Of a stretch of 64,000 nucleotides of DNA, positions 48,604-61,400 are shown piece by piece. Below the pieces are notes generated by a model. The model was not told the origin of the DNA, ran no database searches, and saw only the letters and a program-made list of their open reading frames with translations. This DNA comes from Anastatus disparis (taxonomy: Eukaryota; Arthropoda; Insecta; Hymenoptera; Eupelmidae): contig JAFFSR010000221.1 in the NCBI GenBank assembly GCA_017163975.1, forward strand, positions 3,782,001 through 3,846,000, read 5' to 3'. Within the stretch, counting starts at the first letter, position 1. Every line of letters starts with the position of its first letter. Both the position numbers and the translations under genes were made by a program.

Positions 48604-49660
48604 GTGTCCCATGAAGTTGCAGTGACAGATCGTTACAGCCTTATTTATATTCTTTGCTATGGTCACCAAGTTCTTTAGTAATATTATAAATTAAAAAAGT
48701 AAAAGTTTTGTTCAAAGTTTTAAAAAATGAATACATACATATTTACGCGTTATCCCCGGACTTAGGAACCATGTTACACAGAAGTTCACAGAGTACAAAA
48801 AATGCATAAATTAGTTAATATCAATTCCACGGTAGTACCGTAATCCATTTTTGTAACTACAAGTCACAATTACAATGTGCGTGTATAAATCGAATACAAA
48901 AGGTTTTGTTTATTTTCTGAAATCTTAAAGAAAAAAAAAAGTTCCTTGTTTTATTAGATTTCAGAATTGTTCGTCATTCTAAAAATATCCAATTAATAAT
49001 AAATTATTCGTATCGATTGTGGACTAGTTTAAGGACTTCAAAGGTAATTAGAATGACGATAAAACTTTTTTCTTTTTTTCGTTTTACGTAGCACAATTAA
49101 ACATGACCTTTGTTAGTTATACGCGTGATAGCTTAGTTAAAAATTGTATAAAATAGACGCGATGAATTACAAAATCAGTACAATGTTAAAGCCTTAGAAA
49201 CCAGTTCTGGCAAATTATACATTCTGTTATACAAAGCACAAAAATAATTTTACAATTCATAAACCTTACTCATTCTATTCGTTACTTCATTATTTTTATC
49301 ATAAAGTCAAAATGAAATTTTTCCGGTGTCAGCTTTAAGAACATGACTATCCCTTTAAGTACAATGCATGAAGGAACACTCTCTACGATCTACAGCCAGC
49401 GACTCCACATCACACTACCGATTCAGTCTTAAAAGTACCTTCGCTGAAAAATGCTAAAAAATGCAAAACAGAAAATGCAGAGTACATAAATCAGTATTAA
49501 TATAAAACAAGCTTAGTAAAAAAAAAGTCTTTTCATAAACTGTTTATCCTTTTGGGGATGTTTTAGCATTAAATACAAAGACAAGTTAAATTTATTTGGC
49601 ACAGAGTATATTGAATATAGCATACTCCAACTATGATGAGATTCCCTAGTCTATTTTTTT
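48604..49660. repeat. dispersed duplication, long copy
   Basis: Counterpart of 39729-39908. Ends are similar to that copy, but 830 bp (48765-49594) lie between the two halves. The inner part has no open frame of note and no inverted ends at its borders. Confidence 0.65.
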
Positions 49661-50728
49661 AATCTTCGTTTTGTTCATATTTCGTTATACAAAAATTAAA
49701 AACATAAGTCTGGAAAATTTTAAAGTGCATACTGACACATTACGTTCGAAAAACACACGTATATTATTTCACAGCGAATGACAAGTTCGATCATCCTTCA
49801 GATTCAATACTCTTATACACTAAAAAAGCTATATAAAGCTCAATTAAACAAAGTTACTAAATGTCATTGAAAATTAATCTTCTCACTATTCTACATTATT
49901 ATTAGACCTAATACTTTCAGCTTTACAAAAGATTAGAAAAGAAAACTCAAACTTCTATCTCTTCATTTCTAATGTAAACAAAATTATATAAATAGTAAAA
50001 TAAAAAATATTTCATTAATTTTTTTATTAATAAATAAATAATAGATCAATCATAAGAAAAAATAAAAATAACAATTTCAATAAGTAACTCTGTTTACTTG
50101 AGCATTAAATCACAAAAATGTTACGTTTGTAAGTAGCAGAGTAAGAATAATAAAGCAATTATTAGAAAGAAGGCCTTTTTAATTATTTACTCAATATAAA
50201 CCTTCATACTTATCCACGAACTACTTTACGTCAAAGCTATTGAATAATAATAAAAATACGTCTTTTTTACGGCAGGAACGTTTTAAAAACAGCAAACGCT
50301 GCCCCACAACCAATGCATTCACATGTCGTCCAAAGGACAACCGAAGTTGAAACACGCTGTTCACTCTTTCTCTCTCTCTTTCTTTCTTCTCTCACACTAT
50401 CATTCTTTCTTTTTCTCACTTTCTCTCTATTTTTCATCCCTATTTCTTCGTCGAAGGAACAATGATTCTATAAAAAAACTGTCACGTAAAAGTTATCATT
50501 TCATACGAAAAAACGTGTGACTTACGCTGTGGAGATAAGGTGGGAATAAAACTTAATTGTGAGTAATCAATGTTATTTTTAAATAATTTTATATTTTTAA
50601 AAAACGTGTTATATCCTTCGTTATCAATTACATCGCGAAAATTGTCTCTTTAATACAGAATTAGAATTTTATTTAATTTATATTAAATAAAATCTTTTGC
50701 TTTTTCATTAAATCACAAGAAAATAAAA

Positions 50729-50734
50729 TTTATT
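50729..50734 (-). terminator. candidate polyadenylation signal of the E1 gene
   Basis: AATAAA on the minus strand (TTTATT on plus), 286 bp after the stop codon at 51020. Other AT-rich variants are nearby, so the choice is tentative. Confidence 0.3.
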
Positions 50735-51019
50735 AAAAGTTCGTCCTTATTTTCTCATAATTTAATATAAAAGCAAATCATCTGGAATTCGCGATTATAA
50801 AACTTAAAAAAGGTATAACACGGATTAATTAAAATATATTTTGACTTTAGAAATAACAAAGAATACTTGTTTAAAAAAAGAATGTCAATGCTTTGACAGT
50901 GATACTACTTCGTTCCATTTATACTTTTAAGATAATTGTCAAGGTTTGTAAAAGGAAAAGAGTTATGTAAAGAGACTCCTTAAATGTTAGATGACAAGGG
51001 AAGGGCATGTTGAAGAAGA

Positions 51020-52479
51020 TTAGGAAGTCGCAGCAACGACCGGTGGGGTGACGACGTCAGGTTCACCGGCGCCATCTGCTACTGCTTTCTTCAGTTTGAT
51101 AGTCTCTTCTGTGTCTTCATTTTCTTTCACTTCTTCGCTAACACCGTTACTGTGTACTTTCTCTTCTGTCACGTTACCGTTTGTCGCTGTGCCGTTCAAT
51201 TTTTTAGTTTCTGTTTCCTTTTGTGGTTCGGTTTCAGATTTCGCCGTATCTTTTTCTTTTTCAACATTTTCTGTTTCTGTCGTCGTTTTTTCTTCTTTAT
51301 TCGCTTCAGCTTGCTTTTCAGGCTCCGATTGTACCTCTACTTTCGCGTTTTCTTCAGTTTTCTGCACATTTTCTTTATTTTCGCTTTCATCAACTTTGTC
51401 TTCTACAGGTTTGCTGTTTGTTTTTTCAGTTTCTTTGACTGTAGCATCGCCATTTTCTTTAACTTCTACAGTTTTTGTTGATTCTACAGGAATTTCTTTT
51501 TCCTCTGGCTTTGTTTCTACTTCAATTTTTTTGACTTCTTTGTTTTCTTTACTTTCTGTTTCGACAACTTTTTCTGTTTCTACTGGGGCTTTCTCTTTTT
51601 CTTCCGTAACTTTTTCTTTTTCTACCACGGCCTTTTCTGTTTCTACCACGGCCTTTTCTTTTTCTACCACAGCCTTTTCTGTTTCTACCGGGGCTTTTTC
51701 TGTTATCGTTTCTGTGACTTTTTCTGTTACTTTTTCTACATTTTCTTTTTCTTCAACTTTTTGTACTGGCGCCGTCTCTTCGACTTTCTTCTCAGTTTCT
51801 ACTTTTTCTTCCGTTTTTTCTGTTGCTTTCGTTACTTCTTCTGTTTTTACTTCTGCTTCTTTTGACTTATTTTCTACTTCTTCAACTTTTTCGTTTGCTT
51901 TTTCAGGAACTTCGGCTTTTGATTTTTCCTCTGGTTCAGAAACATCTTTCGTTTCCATTTTTTCAGAAACCTCAACAGGTTTCTCAGTTTCTTTTGCTGG
52001 GACTTCTTCGGGCTTTTCGGTTTCAGTCTTTGTGTCTGTTACAGTCTTAATTTCTGTTTTAGTTTCCTCCTCCATTGGAGTTGCTTCATCTTTTTCAACT
52101 TCTTTTGTTACTTTTTCGGCAGGTTTTTCCGTTTCTTCTACTACTTTTTCTACTTTTGATTCTACTACTACTTTGTCGTCAGCTTTTGCTTTAGCTTCTT
52201 TTTCCTCTGGAACCGATACATCTTCAGATGTATCCATAGGTTCGCAGGCGGGTTCAGCAGCTGGAGCAGCAGCTGTCTCTTCTTTCTTAGGTGTTTCTTT
52301 TTTTTCAGCTACAGCACCATCATCCTCTAACTTTTGACGCTTGTTAGCTGACTGAAAGGCCAATTCCGCAAAGGATTCAATAGTTTTGAAGGCGACTTTT
52401 TCTTCATCACTAAGCTTGGCATTGCCCTCTCTTATCACAACGGTAGTTTTTAAACCAGCAGCTTTTGCAGCTTCAGCTT
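51020..52479 (-). CDS. Enoph: E1 exon 6: end of the core and the whole acidic tail
   Basis: Residues 219(split)-704. The first about 40 codons finish the HAD core ([19 protein letters not shown], a motif often written RPGN in other species, here REGN). A basic patch, NKRQK, precedes the tail. The tail is a lysine/glutamate/valine/threonine repeat protein with 8-residue units of the AVVEKEK and APVETEK kind most regular at about 51570-51710. It ends in [10 protein letters not shown], hydrophobic and uncharged. The single long exon and simple sequence suggest expansion by slippage. Long tails of this kind occur on insect E1 proteins, but their role is unknown. Confidence 0.9.
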
Positions 52480-55400
52480 CTGTAAATTTATAAAAAGAAG
52501 GTTAATTTTTTAAATTCTAAAGAAGTATTTTAATAACATTGATTTTGAATGTTAAATTTAAAAGCTAAAATAAAAAATATTTAAATATAATATTTAAATT
52601 GAAAAAAATGCATTTACTTAATAAAAATAGAATTGTAGGTATACATTTTTTAGCAACATTATTTAAATATTATTATGAAAACTAGTATTAGAAAAATCAA
52701 ATACATTTTCAAAATTAGCGTTTATTATTGCAAGTAATATTTTTATGGACCACAATCAAGACGACTTTTTTCAAAACAATCATACAAACCTTTTACTACA
52801 TCGGTGAGGAATAGAACTTTTGAAGGCTCAAGATTTATTTTAGTTAAAATATTTTTGTAGCTTTCAGCTTCTTGCTTTGGTCCTACTTCAGTATCAAAAT
52901 GTCCGCTAATATACTGTAAACAAGAATTAATATTTTAATTTCGTTAAATATATACTGAATCAATTATTTGTACTTATAGTTCATTTAATACCTTCAATAA
53001 ATCTCCATGTTCTGTATTACCGAAGAGTAATTTTTGCGCTTCGACACTTCCACTAGAGTAAATGTAAAGCTTTTTACCACTATTTGTCCATTCTTCAAAG
53101 GCTTTAGGAATGTCATCGTAAACACTGGAAAAAAGAATACATAATTAATTTACATGCCATAGAATAAATGTCATTAAAAATAGAAATTTTGATAAAATAT
53201 TCATTCAAACATTATTTTAGTTAACTATGAACGTTATTGTTTGGCTACATTTATTCTAAAAATATGTGCAAATATTAGTTGAAAAATCTTCAGTAAAATA
53301 TGAAATTTTTGAAAACTTTAAAAAAATCTAACTTTAGATAACCGTAAACAATATTAGAATATTAAAATGCGGTGATTTACCATTTCTTTATTTCGGAAAG
53401 AATTGTAATTTAATGTTGATTTTTTTTTATTTTAAATACTCTTAGATATCAAAATGTCATCAAGGACTTTATTCTTATCACTAAATTTACGTAGATTTAT
53501 AGACAAGAAAATAATAAAGAAAACAAAGACTAAGCTCCACGTGCTTATCAGATTCAATAAATAAAATATATAAATAAATGATTTAAAATTGATTGTAGAT
53601 ATTTAATAGAAAAAGTACTGAAGTAAATTTAAAAAACTGATAACATTTTTTGCAAATTTATTTATCAAAATTTTACAACGAGGTCATTGACCCGTTCACG
53701 GTACGTTCAGCACTAACTACAAAATAATTCTTAGTCATTTTCTGTGAATCAATTTTTTTTATATTTTATTTAATGTAAGAAAAAATAAAAAGACATGTTA
53801 TTAAATATTAATTTAAATTAATTAGGGCAAATGACTAGTTATTTGATTTTCTCATGTGTTTAACTGATTAAAAATTTGACCTTTGACGATATCCCTTTTT
53901 TATTTTATATTTTTTCAATATCTTTTTTTTTACTTTTTTACCAACAAATGTATACGTTACTGCCAAGTTTACATGTTTGCAATAAAACATCTGTTTGAAA
54001 ATTTAATCTTTTCTCATTCTTTCAAACCCACCATATATTGGAATGAACATAGATTCAAATTTTAAAAAGGTGTGTATTTGCGAATTCGTATGTTTTTAAA
54101 ATTTAATTTCATTCATAATATATGAAATCCATGTTACTGAATATTGAAAAACAATCCAAGTTTTAAAAGTAATCAAAATTAAAAAAAAAACAAATTTTAA
54201 TTTTTGGTAATAAAATATTAAAATGTAATTAACAAATCAACTAGATTGAGTTTATCAATATAGAGATTTTAGTGGCTCATTCGGTAGAACGATGGTATCG
54301 TAATCTCGAGGTCCCGAGTTCGAATCTTACTCTCGGCCGATCGATACAAGCGCCATTGTACATTATACGTGCTTTGTTCACAAAACACACTGATGACCTT
54401 CGTCGCTAATTAGCATCGCAATAGTCAGCTTGACACGTCTTTTTATGGCCTTTAAGAAATAAAAACCTTTCTTGGTTCATAAAAAAATTTCATTTCAAGT
54501 GAACTTCGACAAGTACTAAGCTCAAATAAATATTAATTTTTAAATTTTGCCATTATTAAAATAATGTACATACTAATTGCGGTAAATACATAAAATTTAT
54601 TATAAATGAATGAATTTATTGATAAAATATAAATTTTAAAAACTCTTAATATAACGGATTAAAATTTTATTTCTTCATTAAAATTTATACTTATTATTAG
54701 AACTTTTCAAATTATTTAAAATCATTTATAATTTAAAAGTTTGTTTATTGTTAAACAATAATTCATCACGTTTAATAATATTTTTAGAAATTTTTGTTTG
54801 TTTATAAGTGAATATTTCGTTCATATTTGAAAACAACCATCTTAAAAATCAAAAAACATTATTTCAGAGTTAAATATAAAGACGCTTAGCATAAAGAGAA
54901 TGACTAATTTGCCATTTAAATTCTCCATACAGCAATTTAAGAATTTCATTCAATAGTAAGATAATAAGGAAATTTCGAATGTTCAAAAACAAGATTTTAA
55001 AAAAAGAAAAAAAATTTTTCAAGTATTTTACGTGCGTTTCGCTTCGGTAATATACGACGGATTTACCAGGAAATATATATACCATTTTTGACACTAGATG
55101 AATGCAATGTTTTCTAACATCCTAAAAAACAATTTTTAACTGACATCATTATCAATTTTTAAAGTATTTTAATTCCGAACAAATTTACGAATTTAAATAT
55201 TTTAAAATTGTTAGAATAAGCGCATTTCTTCGCTATACAAAAATTAATTACTCAAATATTATTCAGGAATTATTCCTTTTCTCTTTTAAGTTACAGGATA
55301 TACTGGCCAAAAAAATGAAATATTACTGATTAGATTAATATAGTTATTAAGTAACTTTTTATGTTCTCAGCAATAGAGCATTTCAAACATAGTAGTAATT

Positions 55401-58400
55401 TTTATCAAACCAGGTGATAAATATTCAATGATCTTTGTAACTCGAAAAATTCAATTTGTTCAGTTATAATTCTTAAATTTTTCAAACTAAAATGTAATAT
55501 TTCACGAAAAAAAAAGAGAAATAACTTTAACCCTTAAATGGTAACGTCGTGTCACTCGTGCCTCTGTAAAATACTCTCCTAGTACATTAATAACGTTTCT
55601 ATTTGTTTGATTAAATTGTTTAAACCAATAAACAAATCAGCAATAAAGTGATTTGTCCTTATACTAGAATAGTTATTGTAATATCATGAAGTTTTTCGGA
55701 TTCTTAAGCATTTTAAAGCACTTTTTTGAGCGCAAGAAAAGAAAGACCCGACGTTACCATTCAAAGGTACCAAAAATGACATTACCATTTAAGGGTTAAA
55801 AATAAGTTAAGTATTTCCTAATTTTCATACTTTTGTTTATAAAGAAAAAAAATTAATCAGAGATTGTGTTAACAACTTCCCGATGATCACCTGCAGAATA
55901 GGATTAATATTGGAATATAATTATATATAAATATAATTATAACATTAATACATTTATATAGATAAATGTACACGCAGTCATTTCCCGAGTAACCTTTTTA
56001 TTACGGCAACCAACTTCTCTCAGTTGGGCCACCTTCGGCTGCCGAAGTCGGGCCACCGAATGGGTGAGGCGTGGTGGCGAGCGTGGTCCTATGATGGCTA
56101 GCCGAAAATCGTATAGATTTTGTCATAATATCGATGTGTATCTTACATAACCTCGAAATATTCATTATTGTATTTTCATGCTATGGTAAAACTTTTTTTT
56201 AATTGAAAATTAAAAATGAGTGATTGAATTAATAAAAATGATTTTCTTTGGACTCGACCTGAACTCGTTAAAAATTGATTCCGAAATTCCGCCCGCATAC
56301 ACGGACAAATACAACCTAAAACCAATTGATAAAAACATAATAAAAAACTGATTATTCTCGTGGAAATGAGAACTAATTACCACAGATAATATAATTGATA
56401 AATTAACTAGTTATTCGAGTAACTCAAGTTCTTCATATTTTGTCGAGTAATTTAGATTTTCTCGAGTACTCGAGTAATTTATATTTTTTCGAATACTCAA
56501 GTAATTTATATTTTTTCGAATACTCGATTTATTCGATCAATTCATATTTTTTTGAGTACTCAAGTGAATTGAGAAATTCATATTTTTTTCGAGTACTCGA
56601 GTAATTCGAGTAATTCATATTTTTTTCGAGTACTTGGAATGAAAACTCGAATACGCCTTTAAGTGTGAATACTCGATTGTCGAGTACTCGCGAGTAATTT
56701 TTTCTTCAAGTTCGAGTTAGGTACTCGACAAAAATATGAACTCGAATAACTAGTGTTACTCGAATAATTCGAATCATTTGAATAACTCGAGTTAATTAAA
56801 TTTTTTTACTAATGAAAACTATTTTAAAAAGTAGACAGTTGCTTTAACAATCAATCGATCGGTTACTATTGGAAATCAGCTGTTTTTTTATATAAATAAT
56901 TGTACATAAATTACGTTCAATTCTATGATTTTATAAGCTAGATTCGGCTGCCCTCTCAGGGCCCCGTTTCGCCGCCACGCCTCACGCCGATGTGGTGCCA
57001 CTGTGGCGACAATTCGGCAAGAGTTTCGGTGCCACTGAGGGTGATTCGGCACCGACTTCGGGCCCTCTGCACGCCGAAGTGAAAAGGTTACTCGGGTTCA
57101 AGTTATTTTTCTTATATATAAACTGTAAAACTTCCAACTCTTTGCGAAAGTAAGGATAAGAAAGAAAAAACGATTAAAAAAAACAAAATATCAGAAAAAT
57201 TTTAATTTTCACGCTTATCAAATACATAATTCATTGGCTAACACATATCTTTTATTAAGGATATCTTTTATCAAATAAATTGAATATCAAACTGAAAAGG
57301 TAGCTTTTTTTACAATTTTAAATACGTCAAAAGAATCCCTAATATCGTCTTTGAGAAACAAAAGTTCCGTTATACCAATAACTACCGGGTGTACACCATA
57401 CCAAATTAGTAATGAGTAATTAATATTTTTGAAATACTAGCAATTTTAAGTGCGCTCCGCGCGCCTGTAACTTCAAAATTTTATTCTGAATTTCAAATTT
57501 TCGTCACTTGTTTTATTTTAACCAATCAAAACTATCTTATCGTGATGATAAATTCTTGTCATCAATTTTTTAAGAGATGATGATGATTATCTACAGAAAA
57601 ATACATTAACTAATAGAGAACTTCCAGTGATGTTTATTAAATAAATAAAACATACCGGATATTCTTAGATCTAAAAAAAAATCAAAATAAACGTAAAATT
57701 TTTTTTTATCAAAAGCGTAAACTTCATATAAAAGGAATTATTTAAAAAATAGTTAATTACAAAATAATAATAAATTTAAATAAATAAAATTTAAGTTGTA
57801 ATTAATCATTGTAAAATTTATAAAAGAATTTTTGCTCAAAATTAAATTATCACATAGATTGATTTAGTGATAAGACTAGATTAATGAAAAAAATGTTATC
57901 ATAAGTTAAAATTACTTCAAAAAGATAAAGTCTTTTTTATCGTTACAAAATACCACGTGGAAGAAAAGAATTTATAATCATTTTCACATTTTTATAGATA
58001 TATGTAAATCAAATGATACACTTTTATATTTTTATAGTAACTCAATCCGACATACTGAGATTAAGAAATTTAGAAAAATTTATAAATAGGTCGTCAGTGG
58101 CTCATTCGGTAGAACGATGGTATCGTAATCTCGAGGTCCCGAGTTCGAATATCACTCTCGGCCGATTGATACAAGCACCATTGTACGTTATATGTGCTTT
58201 GTTCACAAAACACACTGATGACCTTCGTCGTTAATTAACATCACAATGATTGTAGTATAAAATACAGCGACGTTGAATAAATTAAAAAAAAAACTTTTTA
58301 TTTGTGAAATAACCCACACTATAGACCATTATATAATTTCAATCATAGGGGAGGAACAGTTGAATACCGATACATCGAATATTTACTTCATATTTTTTAT

Positions 58401-61400
58401 ATACGATCAATAAGAATCATGATGCATAAAAAATGAAAGTAAAGAATAAGGGAATCACAAAAAAATTAAATTATTGAGTAAGATTGTAGACAATATATTG
58501 AATTCATGAACCCATTGTATGATCCGACTATCGGCCCAGTTTTCAAATACATTTTCGTGATTAATTCGTAGTTAAAATAAATTTATATTCGTCTTTTCTT
58601 TCCGTTATTTTTTGATCTGAAAATTATTCAATATTTGATATTTCATCATGACTAATCTTTGAATTAAATTTTCAACATATTGAAATCAATATCTTAATCT
58701 ACGTACTTTAATGAAACATCCTGGATTTAAAAAAAATGAAAATTCTAAATTATAGAAATTATTGATTGACAATTTATACCTTACGCAATGCACATATATT
58801 GTGCTTAATTTTGATTAGAAATAATTATCACATATAACTAATCGTCTGAAATATTTTTATTCAGATGTATATAAAAATATTAAATAATACTTTTATTTAC
58901 TTATTACTTAAGCTATTATAGATTTTTTGACATTGTGCGCGTAAAATTGCATTTTATGTATCACGACTAAATTCTTAAAGAGTAATTTTACGCACTTGGT
59001 GTGAACGAATATTGTTCGATACAAGTGCGTCAAATTATAAATATTAGTGCATCGATTGCACGAGGGTTGGCGAAGCCGGTCCGAGTGTCATCTATGATTT
59101 AACGCACTAGTATGAAAAGTATTATTTTTAATAAAATTTATTTTTTATATAACTTATATTATATATTGTAAATGGAGAAAATTTTCCTACAAAAATTATA
59201 GTGACCATAGCTAAAATCGTGAGACAGCTTATACTTTTATGATTTTTCACAGATACGTGACTTAAATATTATTTAACACATGGACAAAATTGAAAGTACG
59301 TCCGATAATGTTTACCGTAAGGACGATAACTTTTAAAGTACTTCTCTACAAATTTTGTAACATTTCATCACAATAACTGAGAAGTAACGTCGCTATAATA
59401 TTCATTTCATTGTTAATTTTATAGAAAAATTTTCTCGGTGTATTTAAATAACTTACTGTCCCTTGATAGGCTTATGAGCTGCTTTCCAAATATGTCCCTG
59501 AAGTTGTTTTAATGCACCGGATTTACGATCATTATCCATTTGCCACAAAACATTTTTAATAAGAGTATCTTTAGCTTCTTCTTCAGTATCTTCTTTAATC
59601 GCTATGAATCCATCAACTTTCTTCTCTTCATCTTCTTTAGCCTAAAGTTCAAAATAAAGTTTAATTAAATTTTATTCAAATTTTTTTTAAATAATTCATA
59701 ACATTACAATTTATTTTTATAAAAGTCTAAAATTTTTTAAAAGTTTAAAAAATAAGTCATTTATTACGATTCAACCTCAAATAAAAATAAATTTTTTCAA
59801 AATTTAGAAATGGTTAAAATAAAAATTTTTGATAAAATAAAATTATGGCTGTTTCCATCTATTCTATCTATCTATTCCTTGCGAATATTGATTCTAAAAG
59901 ACAGACTTTTAAATATAAATAATTAAGTAAAGAATTAAATTCAAGACTTAATACAAAGCATGAAAGCATTGTGCTTTCGTTTTCTAATTTTTCTAGATTG
60001 TTATTTTGTACCAATTTTCGAAAAAAAAAACGGATAAATTTATTGAAACAGAAATATATTAAAAAATAATTGTAATCAATGAATTTGAAATTCTTTCTAC
60101 TATATTTATAGAATCAGAATAATCATAATTTTATTTAGAACTTCGTTTATCAATTTTTCAGTTCATAGTAAAATAAATCAATTATATAGATATATGAATA
60201 CATGTAACGGCATCGCTGTTATCGAAAGCGGAACACTTATAAATGTTTAAAAAATAAACATAGTACAACGAACGAGACTATAGCTATTGTTTACAAATTG
60301 ACAAAATATAAAAATTAAAAAAGAATTCGTGGAAATAAAAAGAAAGTTGATAAAAGAATAATCCATACTCGATAAAATCAATGAAGAAAAATTAGAATTT
60401 CGTCGCATATTCAACAATAAAATAATTATTAACATATTGGTTTCTTAAATAAATTTGTATAAAAATGATTCAATTTTATAGATTATTGATGATCGCATTA
60501 GTTCAAAAAAAATTTTTTTCTACAAATCTTACAAAAGTAAATAAAGGGAAAATTATTCATTAATATTTATTTGATAATTAACATAAATATTATAAACTGT
60601 ACTTTAAAAATTTTGAGTAATGTTAATATTTACGTGTATTCTAGATGAAAACCGCCAACATTTTGTGTTTTAAAATTGACAATTGTATCGCAAGTCGATT
60701 TTCAAATAAAAATTTTAAAACAAAAATGTACGAATTCAAATAAATAAAATAGATTATTATAAAATTTTACACATGTATGCAAAATTTTAACGAACAAATT
60801 TTGACGCAAAAAATTTTGATAAAATCAATAATTTTAGTAAAAATATACTCGAAACTGAAAAATTGTATTTTTAATTTTTATGCCTTCAGTTTAGAGTGCA
60901 AGTAGGATTGTTTATTATAACAATTAGTTTATACAAAAGTCGTTTGTTCAAATGCGGCAAATTAAATATCAAAATATGATCGAATCGCATTTCCATTTAT
61001 AGTTTTTCAGATTCAAATGTTAGATTCCGAAAAAATCGCTCAAACAAATAGATATAAAATTTTTATAGAAGAAAAAAGGATAGGGTTAGTAACAGATCAG
61101 AATTTTTTTATTGATTAGTTTTCTCTAAGCCAGCAACTTGGCAAAACTATAGTTAAAAGAATATCAGAAAAGAAAAAGATCCTCAGGTTAGCCTTTAACA
61201 TTGGAGCAGCTGGGCTTTTTTATACTTTGTATGGCTATACACGCTGACACAATATACTGAGGGATATATCATTGTTGAAATTTAAATAACACAAACCCGG
61301 GCTAACCGAGGGGAGCCCCGCATGCACGTTTTAAAAATTCACTTTTGTAGAGACTTTTCAAAATTTTATGGGCCTCCTGTCAGCTGGGACACTTTTTTCT

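Larger units (their letters stand above)
46500..50728. other. AT-rich intergenic sequence between the two genes
   Basis: No gene seen. A direct local duplication of about 60 bp lies at 46750-46850 (CAATTAATAAGA repeated, each preceded by a GTTTCT block). A retroelement-like 3' end lies at 47283-47340. The long copy of a dispersed duplication is at 48604-49660. A CT-rich stretch lies at 50365-50440. Confidence 0.5.
53125..59456 (-). other. E1 intron 3 (transposon-rich)
   Basis: About 6.3 kb, the main cause of the gene's size. It contains SINE copies at 54262 and 58089, a piggyBac-type MITE at 55531, a 1.1-kb TIR element at 55984 and a hairpin cluster at 58934. The remainder is AT-rich with no other gene. 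Confidence 0.85.

Noticed and set aside
51048..52337. 429-codon open frame antisense to the E1 tail
   Set aside because: Ser/Phe/Thr-rich mirror of the Glu/Lys-rich coding repeat; a shadow frame with no domain.
15501..58294. Functional tRNA genes
   Set aside because: All the tRNA-like heads have a mispaired acceptor or anticodon stem and run into a shared SINE body.
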